From Flavobacteriales bacterium (GTDB lineage: Bacteria > Bacteroidota > Bacteroidia > Flavobacteriales > BACL11): 13,373 nt of DNA. The stretch spans positions 1 through 13,373 of the forward strand of contig NZWA01000031.1 of NCBI GenBank assembly GCA_002697505.1, given 5' to 3'. A program made the translations under genes and the position numbers. Below, in pieces: positions 13,139-13,373 of the stretch; the stretch's first letter is position 1; each line of letters opens with the position of its first letter. The notes beneath the pieces are model-generated. The model saw nothing but the letters and a program-made list of their open reading frames with translations, did no database searches and had not been told where the DNA came from.

Positions 13139-13255
13139 TATAGTCTCCTTTTGGTCTTTACCCTTTTTAAACCTATGTTCTCCATCAGGATTGTTCTGTG
13201 GAACATTCCCAACATTTCTTAAATAATTTGGTGGATTTAACATCTCACTTTTCAT
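13139..13255 (-). other. In-frame upstream extension (39 codons) of the DUF5872-like gene
   Basis: From the ATG at 13253-13255 the frame runs MLNPPNYLRNVGNVPQNN and then PDGEHRFKKGK, without a stop, into the 72-aa protein. The ATG overlaps the upstream gene's TGA as ATGA, suggesting coupled translation. The residue composition and codons look coding rather than random. Without it this would be an unusually long gap. The Shine-Dalgarno is weak. It could be an N-terminal extension giving a 111-aa product, or one of two alternative starts. Confidence 0.5.
13144..13149 (-). promoter_or_regulatory. Strong Shine-Dalgarno internal to the longer frame
   Basis: AGGAGA on the minus strand sits 5 nt before the ATG at 13138. 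It is one of the strongest ribosome sites in the window, equal to that of the 95-aa gene. It lies inside a frame that stays open from 13255, so it marks either the true start or a second internal start. Confidence 0.7.
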
Positions 13256-13373
13256 GAACTTTTACCTGTTCCACTCTTTCTACCTTTGGTGTGAGTAGAT
13301 ACTCTGATTGGTTTTTTACCTTGAGAACCTGCACCTGCCTTTCCTCTTCCACCTCTACCTTTTTTATTCTGTG
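13252..13373 (-). CDS. C-terminal end of a Gly/Lys/Arg-rich protein (truncated by window edge)
   Basis: The last 39 codons read NKKGRGGRGKAGAG, SQGKKPIRV and STHTKGRKSGTGKSS before a TGA at 13252-13254. I chose this frame because its stop overlaps the next ATG (ATGA) and because its GGT/AGA/AAA codon use matches the neighbours. A second frame is also open here to a stop at 13245 but gives a less protein-like sequence. The strongly basic, Gly-rich tail suggests nucleic-acid binding or a virion-tail extension. The family cannot be told from this fragment. Confidence 0.62.
   Translation of the reverse strand, partial: QNKKGRGGRGKAGAGSQGKKPIRVSTHTKGRKSGTGKSS

Overview
The window looks like the head-gene and DNA-packaging region of a tailed phage of the T4-like (myovirus) type, probably from a marine or other aquatic bacterium. 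The anchors are a large terminase with complete ATPase and nuclease motifs and a gp20-type portal protein. Several small proteins resemble families I recall from marine T4-like phages: a DUF5872-like protein, a protein ending in a conserved ARYWSC block, and a Cys4 zinc-ribbon protein. Base composition is AT-rich, roughly one third G+C by eye. The host is not identifiable from the sequence. A signal peptide ending in LLFGQ would fit a Bacteroidota- or Marinimicrobia-like host, but that is a weak hint.

All genes lie on the minus strand and are read from right to left. They are tightly packed, with TAATG or ATGA stop/start overlaps, one 26-nt overlap, and no gap above 120 nt. In order of transcription: the C-terminus of a small Gly/Lys/Arg-rich protein (right edge); a 72-aa DUF5872-like protein, possibly extended at its N-terminus; a 123-aa protein with a His/Cys-rich C-terminus; a 1907-aa multidomain protein filling 43% of the window; a 188-aa zinc-ribbon protein; two small membrane-associated coiled-coil proteins (95 and 124 aa); the large terminase; the portal; a 290-aa protein of unknown function; a 323-aa virion-type protein; and the N-terminus of another acidic/lysine-rich protein (left edge). 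The major capsid, scaffold and prohead protease genes would be expected beyond the left edge, but this is not shown here. No tRNA, rRNA, CRISPR array or insertion sequence was seen.

The outstanding object is the 1907-aa protein. In one reading frame it joins a short N-terminal module, a ParB/sulfiredoxin-like module, a full-length CCA-adding-type nucleotidyltransferase with all main motifs intact, an unassigned module that may be an ADP-ribosyltransferase-like or other NAD-using fold, an NMNAT/cytidylyltransferase-type module with an altered HxGH signature, a second unassigned module, and an RNA/DNA ligase-type module with motifs I, IV and V. Its N-terminus resembles the capsid-targeting sequence of T4 internal proteins. 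Five sites matching the T4 prohead-protease consensus (I/L-x-E before G/A) fall at its module boundaries and none was seen inside a recognised fold. My working hypothesis is a polyprotein packaged in the prohead, cut by the maturation protease, and delivered with the genome as an RNA-repair or NAD-related enzyme set. That is inference and is testable.

A second unexpected signal is at the DNA level. Hand scanning found no GATC and no TCGA tetranucleotide anywhere in the 13,373 bases, where tens of each would be expected from composition. This suggests selection by a host restriction or methylation-dependent system.
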